Source: Candidatus Gastranaerophilales bacterium (GTDB lineage: Bacteria > Cyanobacteriota > Vampirovibrionia > Gastranaerophilales > Gastranaerophilaceae). From it: a stretch of 64,000 nucleotides of DNA. The DNA lies in assembly GCA_016280955.1 (NCBI GenBank), contig JAEEHV010000043.1:1-64000 (forward strand), written 5' to 3'. The notes below the pieces were generated by a model, which saw only the letters and a program-made list of their open reading frames with translations, did no database searches and was not told where the DNA came from. Positions 1 to 9,579 of the stretch are shown piece by piece (the stretch's first letter is position 1; each line of letters starts with the position of its first letter). Made by a program: the position numbers and the translations under genes.

Positions 1-416
1 CTGAAAAAACTGTTAACGGTGAAACTGTTCCCGCTTACAAACTTCAGGAAAAAGTTACAGACAAAGGTACTTTTGAAAGCCTTGAAGAAGCAAGAAGAGA
101 CAAACTCGCTGCTGATTGTGCAGGTTTAACTGATGGTACAACTGCTGCATCTATGCTTAGCTACATTGATGATGTTATCAACACCATCTCTAATCGTGTA
201 ACAACTTTAGGTGCTGCTCAGAACAGAATTGAATCTGCAATTGAATCAATCGGTGTTCAGTCTGAAAACATTACATCTTCTCTGTCAACACTGAGAGATG
301 CTGATGTTGCTACTGAATCTTCCAACTACATCAAAGCTCAAATCTTACAACAAGCATCTGCAACATTGCTTGCTACAGCTAACCAAACTCCAAGTATTGC
401 CTTAAATTTACTGTAA
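1..416 (+). CDS. Flagellin, C-terminal part (5' end outside window)
   Basis: The frame is open from base 3. C-terminus ...TTLGAAQNRIESAIESIGVQSENITSSLSTLRDADVATESSNYIKAQILQQASATLLATANQ..., same as the downstream full-length flagellin. The track ORF 153..416 starts at an internal Met. Confidence 0.93.
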   Translation, partial: EKTVNGETVPAYKLQEKVTDKGTFESLEEARRDKLAADCAGLTDGTTAASMLSYIDDVINTISNRVTTLGAAQNRIESAIESIGVQSENITSSLSTLRDADVATESSNYIKAQILQQASATLLATANQTPSIALNLL

Positions 417-448
417 TTTTATAAAAATGCCAGAAAGGAGTAAATCAC

Positions 449-1363
449 ATGGCAATTACAATTAACACAAACCTATCATCAATGATTGTTCAGTCGAATT
501 TGCAGAAATCTACAAATCAGTTGAACACTGCGATTGAACGTATGACGACAGGTTACAAAATCAACCATGCTGCAGATAATGCCGCTGGTTACTCTATTGC
601 AAGGAACTGGGAAGCACAAATCAGTTCTCTGGACATTGCTGCAGACAATGCTGCAATGGGTGCAGATATGTTGTCTACTCTTGAAGACAACTATGCTCTT
701 ATCTCTTCTCACGTTCAACGTGTAAGAGATTTGACAGAACAGGCTGCTAACGGCACATATGGTGAACAGTCCAAAAAAGCAATTGAATCTGAAATTCAGG
801 CTAGATTGGAAGAAATCAACCGTATCGCACTAAACTGCGAATACAACGGCATTAAAATGATGGATGGTACTAATGCTACCGCTAAATCAATTCAGGTTGG
901 TATTGACGGTACTGCTGCAAAGAGCCAAATCACACTTTCTTCCGATTTGTTTGCTGATGCTAAAATATCTGCATTATTCAATGTAACCGGTGAAGGTGCA
1001 TATACACCTACAGGTGATGATGAAGCAGCAAAACTGGCTCAACTTGCAAAAGACTGTGCAGGTACAAGTACTGCTGAAACTCCGAAAAAACCGACACAAT
1101 TACTGGGAACTTTAGACAGAGTTATCAGCAGAATATCTGACCGTATCACCACATTAGGTGCTGCTCAGAACAGAATTGAGTCTGCAATTGAATCAATCGG
1201 TGTTCAGTCCGAAAACATTACATCTTCTCTGTCAACACTGAGAGATGCTGATGTTGCTACTGAATCTTCTAACTACATAAAGGCACAAATATTACAACAG
1301 GCTTCTGCAACACTGCTGGCAACAGCTAACCAGTCGCCAAGCATTGCTTTGAATTTATTGTAA
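449..1363 (+). CDS. Flagellin
   Basis: Canonical N-term (MAITINTNLSSMIVQSNLQKSTNQLNTAIERMTTGYKINHAADNAAGYSIA) and C-term flagellin domains. SD AGAAAGGAG upstream. Confidence 0.97.
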   Translation: MAITINTNLSSMIVQSNLQKSTNQLNTAIERMTTGYKINHAADNAAGYSIARNWEAQISSLDIAADNAAMGADMLSTLEDNYALISSHVQRVRDLTEQAANGTYGEQSKKAIESEIQARLEEINRIALNCEYNGIKMMDGTNATAKSIQVGIDGTAAKSQITLSSDLFADAKISALFNVTGEGAYTPTGDDEAAKLAQLAKDCAGTSTAETPKKPTQLLGTLDRVISRISDRITTLGAAQNRIESAIESIGVQSENITSSLSTLRDADVATESSNYIKAQILQQASATLLATANQSPSIALNLL

Positions 1364-1388
1364 AGATTCAAAAATATGCACTTACTCC

Positions 1389-1428
1389 AAAAAAGCAAGG
1401 ATACAAAAAATCCTTGCTTTTCTTTATA
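1389..1428. terminator. Bidirectional intrinsic terminator between flagellin and fliN
   Basis: Inverted repeat AAAAGCAAGGA(1391-1401)/TCCTTGCTTTT(1411-1421) between convergent genes. Confidence 0.8.
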
Positions 1429-1449
1429 CTTATTAATTTATAAAAAATA

Positions 1450-2010
1450 CTAATCTTCTCTTGCACCACCGTTAATTGTATTCAAACGTTTTACCGGATC
1501 GGTAATGTGAGTAATTCTCAAACCGAAGTTATCCTCAATAACAACAACTTCGCCAAATGCTATTAATTTTCCGTTTGCATAAAGTTCAACAGGCTCACCT
1601 GCCGCCTTATTCAGGGTTACAATAGAACCTTTTGTAAGTTCTAAAACCTTTTTAATCGGAAGATCTGTACGACCTAACTCAACCGATAATTGTAATTTGA
1701 CATCCAGCAATATATTAAGGTTTTGATTTTGCGGTCCTGCAACCTGATCCAAATCCTCAAAAGATGCAAATTGAACAGGTTGTACCATAATAGTATTTGG
1801 GTCCTGAGCTTCTTCCTGATGAGTTTCATCTTCAGTTTCGTGGCTTTCATTACCGGTTTCATCGTCAAAATCAGGAAAATTTGCAGGAGATACATCAACA
1901 TCAGGTGTATCATCCTTAGAATTATCAGCCGCACCGCCGGCAGCTAAATCATCTGCATCATCTTGCCCAGAAAGACCGGATTCATTAATATCATCATCGT
2001 CATCAAACAT
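1450..2010 (-). CDS. fliN: Flagellar motor switch protein FliN with acidic N-terminal extension
   Basis: C-term SpoA-type domain LDVKLQLSVELGRTDLPIKKVLELTKGSIVTLNKAAGEPVELYANGKLIAFGEVVVIEDNFGLRIT; next to fliM. Confidence 0.93.
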   Translation of the reverse strand: MFDDDDDINESGLSGQDDADDLAAGGAADNSKDDTPDVDVSPANFPDFDDETGNESHETEDETHQEEAQDPNTIMVQPVQFASFEDLDQVAGPQNQNLNILLDVKLQLSVELGRTDLPIKKVLELTKGSIVTLNKAAGEPVELYANGKLIAFGEVVVIEDNFGLRITHITDPVKRLNTINGGARED

Positions 2011-2021
2011 AACAAACCTCT

Positions 2022-2993
2022 CTAAAAATAATTCCTCAGGATTTCATGCATTTCATCATAAACATCCGTTATTTTAACACAAACTTGATTTTTTAATGTT
2101 CCGGGACGTGCAAAGAATTTCTTTTCACCATTCACCTTAACTATTAAATCATCTTCAATTTTATTATCTAACTTGATAATATCACCCTCTGCCAATTGCA
2201 GAAAATCATCAAGTGTAATGTTACAGGTTCCGAATTGAACTCTTAAATCCGCAAGTGACAAATTAAGTTTTGATATCATCTTCATACGTTCATCATTAGT
2301 CGCAACAAGACCTTTTGTTTGGAATATGTGCTGAGTGCTAAGGTGACCAAGTACGGATTCCAAAACCGGATAAGGGAAACACAAACTAAATAAGCCAAAA
2401 TGCTTACCGGAAATCTGAACTTCAAAAGTTAACAAAGCTACAATTTCACCTGCAGTTGCAACCTGTATTGACTGATAATTATCATCAAGGCTAATAAACT
2501 TACCTGTTACCGGAACAATTGTATTCCAGGCATCCTCTAACGAAGATATAATGGTATTAATAACTTTTTTAGCCAATGCTTTTTCAATATCAGTAAGTTC
2601 TCTTGACTGAGTATCTACGGAACCGATACCGCCAAGCATACGGTTTACTATACAAGATATAACCTCAAAGCTTATACCCAGTAATATTTGTCCTGATAAC
2701 GGTTCAAATTCAAATACACCTACACTTATTGGAGATGGCATGGAACGGACAAACTCCTCATAAGTGAGCTGGTCAACAGATACAATTTCTATTTCAACTC
2801 TCATACGCAGATAACCGCTAAGCACAAGAGATATTGCCTTGGAAAATTCTCTGTGAATATCTCTCAATGCCCTAAGGTTATCTTTTGAGAACTTATCAGG
2901 TCTTCTGAAATTATAAAGTTTATAACTCTTATGCTCCCCGTCATCTTCAAAAGATTCTGACTCTAATATATTGTCATTATCAGTTTCTGCCAT
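2022..2993 (-). CDS. fliM: Flagellar motor switch protein FliM
   Basis: FliM-type sequence (PDKFSKDNLRALRDIHREFSKAISLVLSGYLRMRVEIEIVSVDQLTYEEFVRSMPSP) plus C-terminal SpoA domain. Confidence 0.95.
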   Translation of the reverse strand: MAETDNDNILESESFEDDGEHKSYKLYNFRRPDKFSKDNLRALRDIHREFSKAISLVLSGYLRMRVEIEIVSVDQLTYEEFVRSMPSPISVGVFEFEPLSGQILLGISFEVISCIVNRMLGGIGSVDTQSRELTDIEKALAKKVINTIISSLEDAWNTIVPVTGKFISLDDNYQSIQVATAGEIVALLTFEVQISGKHFGLFSLCFPYPVLESVLGHLSTQHIFQTKGLVATNDERMKMISKLNLSLADLRVQFGTCNITLDDFLQLAEGDIIKLDNKIEDDLIVKVNGEKKFFARPGTLKNQVCVKITDVYDEMHEILRNYF

Positions 2994-2999
2994 GATTTC

Positions 3000-3602
3000 C
3001 TATTGAATAATAAATTGTCCGAAGCTTACCCTCAGAACTTCTCTTTCTCCACCCAAAATTGAATTAATATCATTTGCTATCTGTTCTTTTGAAAGTTCTT
3101 TTCCGGCAGCAGTAGCCAGTTCAGCAGATGTCTTACTGGAAAGATTTGTAATAACAGCATCTCTGATTGCAGGTTTATACTGATTCATCTCAGCTTGAAT
3201 TGCTGCCATAGGATCTGCTGCAGGAGCTGCTTCGCCATGACCGTGACCGCCGCCCTTTGCAGGTTCAGTTTCTGCAAAGTCAGTATCTTTTTTACTAACT
3301 TCTATTGCCACATTAACTTTCAAATACTTTTTAGCATTTTCATCACATAAATTCAGGATAAAATCTCCCAAATCCACAATTATACCTTTTTGAATTTCAT
3401 CATCATTACCGCTGTCTTCGGACATTTCCTCACTGTTCATCTGTAATGTGCTTATTTTCTGCGAAATTAAATTTTCCATAACAACGTAATTTACTGCCGC
3501 AAATACGACAAACATTATTACAATTGAAGCTATTGTCAAAATAAGGAACTTAGTAAATTCCTGATTTCTGTCGTTTACACCGCCTTGTTCATTCTCAGCC
3601 AT
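3000..3602 (-). CDS. fliL: Flagellar basal body-associated protein FliL
   Basis: Single N-terminal TM, then IVDLGDFILNLCDENAKKYLKVNVAIEVS; directly upstream of fliM. Confidence 0.85.
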   Translation of the reverse strand: MAENEQGGVNDRNQEFTKFLILTIASIVIMFVVFAAVNYVVMENLISQKISTLQMNSEEMSEDSGNDDEIQKGIIVDLGDFILNLCDENAKKYLKVNVAIEVSKKDTDFAETEPAKGGGHGHGEAAPAADPMAAIQAEMNQYKPAIRDAVITNLSSKTSAELATAAGKELSKEQIANDINSILGGEREVLRVSFGQFIIQ

Positions 3603-3719
3603 ATCACTCTCCGATTTTCTCTTCCCTGTGGATAATTATACATCAATACCCAATTATATTATAACAAGATTTTTTTATTTATGCCAGTAAAATCATCTTT
3701 TTAGATGGTATAAGTAAAA

Positions 3720-4100
3720 CTAGGCACGATAATAAATTTCTTTTGCGTGAAATTTATCATTCAAAGCCTTTTCTTCATTTTTAATATACTCATTCATGCC
3801 CATCATTGTTATAAGCGACAAACCGATTGCACCACTACATTGTACCAAAAATTTCTTCATCCAGCCATTAAGATTTTTTGTAAAACATGATGCACCTAAT
3901 ACACCTACCAGTATCGACATAAAATACATAATATTAGAATAAGTGCCCAAACGCTTTTCCTGTGCCTTAAGTTCTTCTGAAAAGACATGGGCACTACGTT
4001 CCGGAACTTTATAATATCTTGTATATCTGCCTTTGTTTTCGGAGTCTACCTGTACATACCCTTGTCCCAAAGGCTTTGTAATTTTGTTAGTGATTGACAT
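3720..4100 (-). CDS. Hypothetical membrane protein
   Basis: 126 aa ORF with two hydrophobic segments; no family recognised. Confidence 0.6.
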   Translation of the reverse strand: MSITNKITKPLGQGYVQVDSENKGRYTRYYKVPERSAHVFSEELKAQEKRLGTYSNIMYFMSILVGVLGASCFTKNLNGWMKKFLVQCSGAIGLSLITMMGMNEYIKNEEKALNDKFHAKEIYYRA

Positions 4101-4256
4101 ACAACACTCCTATCGTCAATAAAACAGCTGAAATGTTAAAATTGCCCATGCAAAAATAAATCTTAATAAAAATTTACAATTTACCGCATCATTTTAAAAA
4201 CTTTGTTTTTGGTATAATCGAATGGTTAAGAAAGAGAATACCCGCAAGGAGAAATT

Positions 4257-5720
4257 ATGTTGGATTTATTAAAGAAAAGTGCTTTAGAACAGGCAAAAGC
4301 GCTTAAAAATAAAGAAATTTCAGCTGTGGAATTAACAAAAGCTTCAATTGAAAGAATTAAGTCAGTTGATGAAAAACTCGGAGCATTTAATTCTTTAACA
4401 GAAGAAATTGCTCTTGATACAGCAAAAAAAGTAGATGAAAAAATTTCTAAAGGAGAAGAACTTCCGCTTTTGGCAGGTGTTCCGCTTGCATTAAAGGATA
4501 ATATGAACTTAATCGGTTCAAAAACAACCGCATCAAGCAAAATTTTGGAAAATTTTGTTTCGCCTTATAATGCTACCGCAACACAAAAACTGTTAAACAA
4601 CCTTATACCGATTGTCGGAAAAGCAAATCTGGATGAATTTGCAATGGGTTCTTCAAATGAAAATTCCGCATTCAAGAAAGTTCATAACCCTTGGAATCTG
4701 AATAAAGTTCCGGGTGGCTCATCCGGCGGTTCTGCCGCATCAGTTGCATCTTGTGAAGCAGCTCTTGCTCTCGGTTCTGATACAGGCGGAAGTATAAGAT
4801 TACCTGCAAGTTTTTGCGGTATTGTCGGAATGAAACCAACTTATGGTAAAGTTTCCAGATACGGACTTATTGCATTTGCATCTTCGCTTGACCAAATAGG
4901 TCCTTTTGCAAGAACGGTTGAAGATGCAGCAGCATTACTGGAGATTATTTCAGGGTATGACTACCATGACTCTACTTCTTTAAATCTGCCGGTTGAAAAT
5001 TACAGAACAAGCCTTAACAACGATATTAAAGGATTGAAAGTAGGTGTTGTAAAAGAACTCATCGGAGAAGGTCTTGCGGAAGATGTCTCAAAAGCTGTTC
5101 AAAATGCTATTGATACATATAAATCAATGGGAGCGGAAGTTATTGAAATATCTCTTCCTAATATTAAACACTCAATCGGAATTTATTATATTTTGGCAAC
5201 TGCTGAATGCAGTTCAAACCTTGCAAGATTTGACGGTGTTAAATACGGTTACAGAACAGGTGATGCAAAGAATTTACTTGAAATGTACTGCAAGACAAGA
5301 GCAGAAGGCTTCGGACCGGAAGTTAAACGCCGTATAATGCTCGGAACTTATGCATTAAGTTCAGGATACTACGATGCATACTACAAAAAAGCTTTACAAA
5401 TGAGAAGAGTTGTAAACGAAGATTTCTTAAATGCATTTAAACAGGTTGATGTTCTTATTGCACCTACTTGTCCTAATACAGCTTTTGATTTAGGTTCAAA
5501 AACAGAAGATCCGTTAGCAATGTATTTAACTGATATCGCAACAATCGGTGCTAACCTTGCAGGTATTCCGGCTATATCAATTCCGGCCGGCTTTGATAAA
5601 GACGGCATGCCTATCGGTTTACAAATCATGGCTCCGCAGCTTGCAGAAGCAAAATTGTTCAACTTTGCTTACAAATTTGAACAGGCACATGATTACTACA
5701 AGAAATTGGCTGATGTTTAG
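4257..5720 (+). CDS. gatA: Asp/Glu-tRNA amidotransferase subunit A
   Basis: Amidase signature GGSSGGSAASVASCEAALALGSDTGGSIRLPASFCGIVGMKPTYGKVSRYG. Confidence 0.97.
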   Translation: MLDLLKKSALEQAKALKNKEISAVELTKASIERIKSVDEKLGAFNSLTEEIALDTAKKVDEKISKGEELPLLAGVPLALKDNMNLIGSKTTASSKILENFVSPYNATATQKLLNNLIPIVGKANLDEFAMGSSNENSAFKKVHNPWNLNKVPGGSSGGSAASVASCEAALALGSDTGGSIRLPASFCGIVGMKPTYGKVSRYGLIAFASSLDQIGPFARTVEDAAALLEIISGYDYHDSTSLNLPVENYRTSLNNDIKGLKVGVVKELIGEGLAEDVSKAVQNAIDTYKSMGAEVIEISLPNIKHSIGIYYILATAECSSNLARFDGVKYGYRTGDAKNLLEMYCKTRAEGFGPEVKRRIMLGTYALSSGYYDAYYKKALQMRRVVNEDFLNAFKQVDVLIAPTCPNTAFDLGSKTEDPLAMYLTDIATIGANLAGIPAISIPAGFDKDGMPIGLQIMAPQLAEAKLFNFAYKFEQAHDYYKKLADV

Positions 5721-5742
5721 CCGATAAATAATCTTTTCAAAA

Positions 5743-5777
5743 AGAAAAAGCAGGCATTCCAAGTCTGCTTTTTTTTA
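5743..5777 (+). terminator. Intrinsic terminator after gatA
   Basis: AAAAAGCAGgcattccaagtCTGCTTTTTTTT. Confidence 0.8.
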
Positions 5778-5862
5778 ACTATATTTACAAAACTTAATTT
5801 TACCCAAAATAATAGCAAATTTTAGTTTTACGGGTTTTGAAATACAAAAAGGACGTTTAAAA

Positions 5863-7446
5863 GTGACAATAGAAAGCATTCAAAACATACAACCATCAGC
5901 AAATATTCAGTACTCTGAACCGAATTCAACAGAAGTAAAGTCAATACCTATAGCTGCAGACAAGAGTAAAGACATTATGGCAGCTTTGTTCGGACTTGCG
6001 GCAATAGGTGCAGGAGGAGTGGCTGTTTACAAACATAAGAGTGCAAAAAAAGCAATAGAAAAAGCTGAAAAAGAAGCACAACAAAAGATTAAAGAGGCTG
6101 AAGAAAAAGCAAAAAAAGCCGCAGAAGATGCAGAAAAGAAAATTAATGAGATACTTAACTCGCAGAAAAATGAAAAACCGGAAAACTTGCCGCCTGTAGT
6201 TGATGAAACTTCTGATAAAATTGCTGAAACTGCTGATACAGAATTTATAAATAATGACGAATATTTTAATGATACAAGATTACCGAGAGTTCTTGAGGGA
6301 GGTATCCTTGATACTGACCTTAAAGAAGTTGCATCATTTTTATACAATAAAGAACCGGACTATCCAGTAAATAATTTTAAAACTGCAAAATCATATTTAA
6401 AAAGCATAAAAAACTTTTTCTCAGGAATTTTTAAACGCAAGGCTCAAAGAAATCCTCAACCTGAATTAAATAAAAAATTAGAGCAACTTGAACAGGAACA
6501 AAAAACATTTATAGATTATCTTAACAAAATTTTCACAGAAAAAGCAAAAACAAGCCATGTTAAAGTGGATTTACCCGACAAAGAAACTTTTGAGAGAGAA
6601 TTAAAAGCCGCTATTGAAGAAAACAAAGACAAAGAAATAACAATTATTGATGTACTAAATGGTTTGTTTGAAAAATACCTGTCTAAAAAAATAAACCCGG
6701 TAAAAGAAGATATAAAAGCAGGTGCATCCGAACCGGATGAGGTAATTGATGAATTAACAGAAATATTTCCGCCGTTTATTAAACATCTCGAGGAAGGTTC
6801 AAACGGAATTATATTTATACCATCCAAATGCAAATCACTTGTTAAGCGCATAAAATCACTTTTCACAAGACCGCTTAAACCTACAAAAGAAGCTCAAGAT
6901 ATATATAACAAATTCAACAAAAAACTGGATGGCAAGTTTGATTTTGAATTTAGTATGCCAAAACCGATTACAAAACTTGAGCACGACAAAAATCAGGCAT
7001 TGTATGAATTAATGCATGTGCCCGAGCCGCAGCCATCAGATATTTTCAGAGGTATCGGGAATCTTATTCCAAAAGCTGAAAGCATGAGTGAAAAGGATTT
7101 ATTAACCGAATATAATGCTCTTCTATCTTTTATTAAAACTGCAGACACTAACGAACCTGCAACAAGAAGATTTTCTGAACTTACAGATGTAATTATCGGG
7201 AAAATGACTAATAAAGAACTTATTAAAGAATATAGAGCCCTTAAAAACATTAAACAAAATACACCCGAGCAGATACGGTTCAACAAAATAAAAGATGAAC
7301 TTTCTACTAAAAGAGGGTATGAATTTACGGGAAAAGACGGCAACCCTGTCCAAAGACAGACTGCCGGTTCAAGAGATACAAACAACCATAAACCGCCTAA
7401 AAAGAAAAACTGGCTGGAAAGTTTTATTTTGTGGCTGCTAAAATAA
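5863..7446 (+). CDS. Hypothetical protein: N-terminal TM plus Lys/Glu-rich coiled coil
   Basis: GTG start; TM DIMAALFGLAAIGAGGVAVYKH then KKAIEKAEKEAQQKIKEAEEKAKKAAEDAEKK; no family recognised. Confidence 0.75.
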   Translation: MTIESIQNIQPSANIQYSEPNSTEVKSIPIAADKSKDIMAALFGLAAIGAGGVAVYKHKSAKKAIEKAEKEAQQKIKEAEEKAKKAAEDAEKKINEILNSQKNEKPENLPPVVDETSDKIAETADTEFINNDEYFNDTRLPRVLEGGILDTDLKEVASFLYNKEPDYPVNNFKTAKSYLKSIKNFFSGIFKRKAQRNPQPELNKKLEQLEQEQKTFIDYLNKIFTEKAKTSHVKVDLPDKETFERELKAAIEENKDKEITIIDVLNGLFEKYLSKKINPVKEDIKAGASEPDEVIDELTEIFPPFIKHLEEGSNGIIFIPSKCKSLVKRIKSLFTRPLKPTKEAQDIYNKFNKKLDGKFDFEFSMPKPITKLEHDKNQALYELMHVPEPQPSDIFRGIGNLIPKAESMSEKDLLTEYNALLSFIKTADTNEPATRRFSELTDVIIGKMTNKELIKEYRALKNIKQNTPEQIRFNKIKDELSTKRGYEFTGKDGNPVQRQTAGSRDTNNHKPPKKKNWLESFILWLLK

Positions 7447-7487
7447 TTAATTTTTGCCTGTCAATAACTTCCTGATATAATCTAATT

Positions 7488-8501
7488 ATGGTTAATCTTG
7501 ATGAAAAATACATGAAAAAGTGTTTCAGTCTGGCTATAAAAGGCAAAGGTAAAACAACTCCGAATCCTATGGTTGGATGTGTCGTTCTTGATAAAAACGG
7601 TGATGTTATCTCAACCGGATATCATCACAAATACGGAGAAAATCACGCAGAACGTAATGCGTTACTAAAACTAAACAATAATCAAACCAAAGGCGGCACT
7701 CTTTATGTTAACCTTGAACCTTGCTCTCACTATGGGAAAACGCCACCATGTACGGATTTAATCATAGAATACGGAATAAAACGTGTTGTAATAGGAATGA
7801 AGGATATTAACCCCAAAGTTAACGGAATAAAACAACTTGAACAGGCAGGTATTGAAGTTACAACAGGGGTTTTGGAAGATGAAGCAAAATTTTTAAACCG
7901 TATTTTTATAAAAAATATGAAGGAAAAACTACCCTATGTTGTTCTTAAAACCGCAACAACACTGGATGGTAAAATTTCAACAAACAACGGCGATTCCAAA
8001 TGGATAACTTCGGAAGATGCAAGAGCAGAAGTTTATAAACTCAGAAAAGAATTTGATTGCATAATGACAAGCTCTAATACGGTAATTGCAGACAATCCAA
8101 AAATGGAACATAAGAACAAATGTATATTGGATACAAATTCAAGAGTTTCAACGGATTCAAAAATTTTTGAGCAGGGAGAAGTTTTTGTTGCAACAAGAAA
8201 GAACACTAAAGTGAATAAAAATGGTAAATTAGACATTAAATATGTGTTATCAGAGCTTTATAAAAAAGGGATTTATACGGTTTTTGTTGAGTGTGGCGGA
8301 ACATTAGCCGGCTCTATGTTAAAAGAAGGTCTGATTGATGAAATTTATCAGTTTATTGCACCGAAAATTCTGAACGATAACAACGGAAAAAGCTGTTTTG
8401 ACGGAGATAATATTGAAAAAATATCACAGGCAAAAAATCTGAAAATATACAAATCCAAAGCAATCGGGACTGACTTATTTATAAAGTATAAAGTTTTGTA
8501 A
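7488..8501 (+). CDS. ribD: Bifunctional pyrimidine deaminase/reductase in riboflavin biosynthesis
   Basis: Deaminase motif HAERNALL...GGTLYVNLEPCSHYGKTPPCTDLI, then reductase domain KTATTLDGKISTNNGDSKWITSEDAR. Confidence 0.95.
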   Translation: MVNLDEKYMKKCFSLAIKGKGKTTPNPMVGCVVLDKNGDVISTGYHHKYGENHAERNALLKLNNNQTKGGTLYVNLEPCSHYGKTPPCTDLIIEYGIKRVVIGMKDINPKVNGIKQLEQAGIEVTTGVLEDEAKFLNRIFIKNMKEKLPYVVLKTATTLDGKISTNNGDSKWITSEDARAEVYKLRKEFDCIMTSSNTVIADNPKMEHKNKCILDTNSRVSTDSKIFEQGEVFVATRKNTKVNKNGKLDIKYVLSELYKKGIYTVFVECGGTLAGSMLKEGLIDEIYQFIAPKILNDNNGKSCFDGDNIEKISQAKNLKIYKSKAIGTDLFIKYKVL

Positions 8502-8584
8502 CAAATCTCTAATGTTATGAAATCAAAGCCTTGTGGAATACTTTATATAAGTATAAGTAAGTACAACCATAAGGAGAGTATAGT

Positions 8585-9502
8585 ATGCATGTTGATGGCA
8601 ATAACGGAACAGAACAAGTTCAACAAAAACCAACAATAACTGAACAATTTGATAATCTGACAAAAGATGTAGGTCAGTCTAATTATCAATTGGCAAATAA
8701 TTTAGCCGGTTTAAATGAAACTGTTAATAATTTATCAAAAGATGTCAATAAAAAAATAACAGAATTTTTTAACAACGACGATAATCTAACAGATGCAAAC
8801 GGTAATGTTAAAGGAAAAATATCAACCGTTGAAAAATCTCAGTTAGAGACAATTAGTTCTTCTGCACAAAATTTATATTATACACTTCGTGGAAAAATGA
8901 ATAATTTGGGAAAAGATACAACGGAATTATTCAAAAAAATACAAGATAACCTGTTAAACATTATGAATAATACAAGAACTGCGAAAACAGGAGAAATGCC
9001 GGAAATAGAAACTGAAGATGAAGTTGTAAGCAGAAATCAAGCACAAGAACCTGATGATACAGATGCAAATAATAAACAAGCTGTTATGAACGAAACACAA
9101 TGGCTGGCATCCGTTTCAGATGATGTAAGAAATGCATATCTTAGAATCGTAAATCCTGAAAATTATCAAGGTCATGGCGGTCCCAGAGATGTTGCACAAA
9201 AATCACCTAACGGAAAAATCGGAGGCTTATTAGGCATCATTAGAGATTTTAAACTTAATCAGGCTCAAGTAAATTTCCTTAAGAGAGAAATCGAAATATA
9301 TAAAGAGCAGGCAAAACTAAACGGTTCTCAAGATAGTTCGGAGCAAAGTTACGATACACAATCAGATGAACAATTTGGTTCCAAATTTTACAAGACTCCG
9401 GGGAATGGTGAAAAATATTATCAAGCAATGACATCAGCAGCTCATGAAGAAAATGACAAATTTTACGAAGCAATGACAGGAAAAAAACCACCCAAAAAGT
9501 AG
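8585..9502 (+). CDS. Hypothetical protein
   Basis: 305 aa ORF with SD AAGGAGAG; hydrophilic; no family recognised. Confidence 0.7.
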   Translation: MHVDGNNGTEQVQQKPTITEQFDNLTKDVGQSNYQLANNLAGLNETVNNLSKDVNKKITEFFNNDDNLTDANGNVKGKISTVEKSQLETISSSAQNLYYTLRGKMNNLGKDTTELFKKIQDNLLNIMNNTRTAKTGEMPEIETEDEVVSRNQAQEPDDTDANNKQAVMNETQWLASVSDDVRNAYLRIVNPENYQGHGGPRDVAQKSPNGKIGGLLGIIRDFKLNQAQVNFLKREIEIYKEQAKLNGSQDSSEQSYDTQSDEQFGSKFYKTPGNGEKYYQAMTSAAHEENDKFYEAMTGKKPPKK

Positions 9503-9579
9503 AATACTATAACCAATAAAATTCTTTTATAGTCAGTTAAGTGTATTATTTTACACCACGAACTAAAAAGAAAAAATCC

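Noticed and set aside
153-416. Track ORF as a separate 87-aa gene
   Set aside because: The frame is open upstream to the window edge and encodes flagellin-like sequence; this is the 3' end of a truncated flagellin.
479-718. Minus-strand ORF inside flagellin
   Set aside because: Antisense shadow ORF of a strongly conserved gene; no plausible family.
5720-5727. GCCGATAA at the gatA stop codon as a sigma-28 -10 element
   Set aside because: No TAAA-type -35 at the 11-nt spacing. The same applies to GCCGATAA copies inside genes near 37633, 39406 and 40423.
7447-7487. FMN riboswitch upstream of ribD
   Set aside because: The gap to the upstream gene is only ~41 nt and contains no RFN-element motifs.
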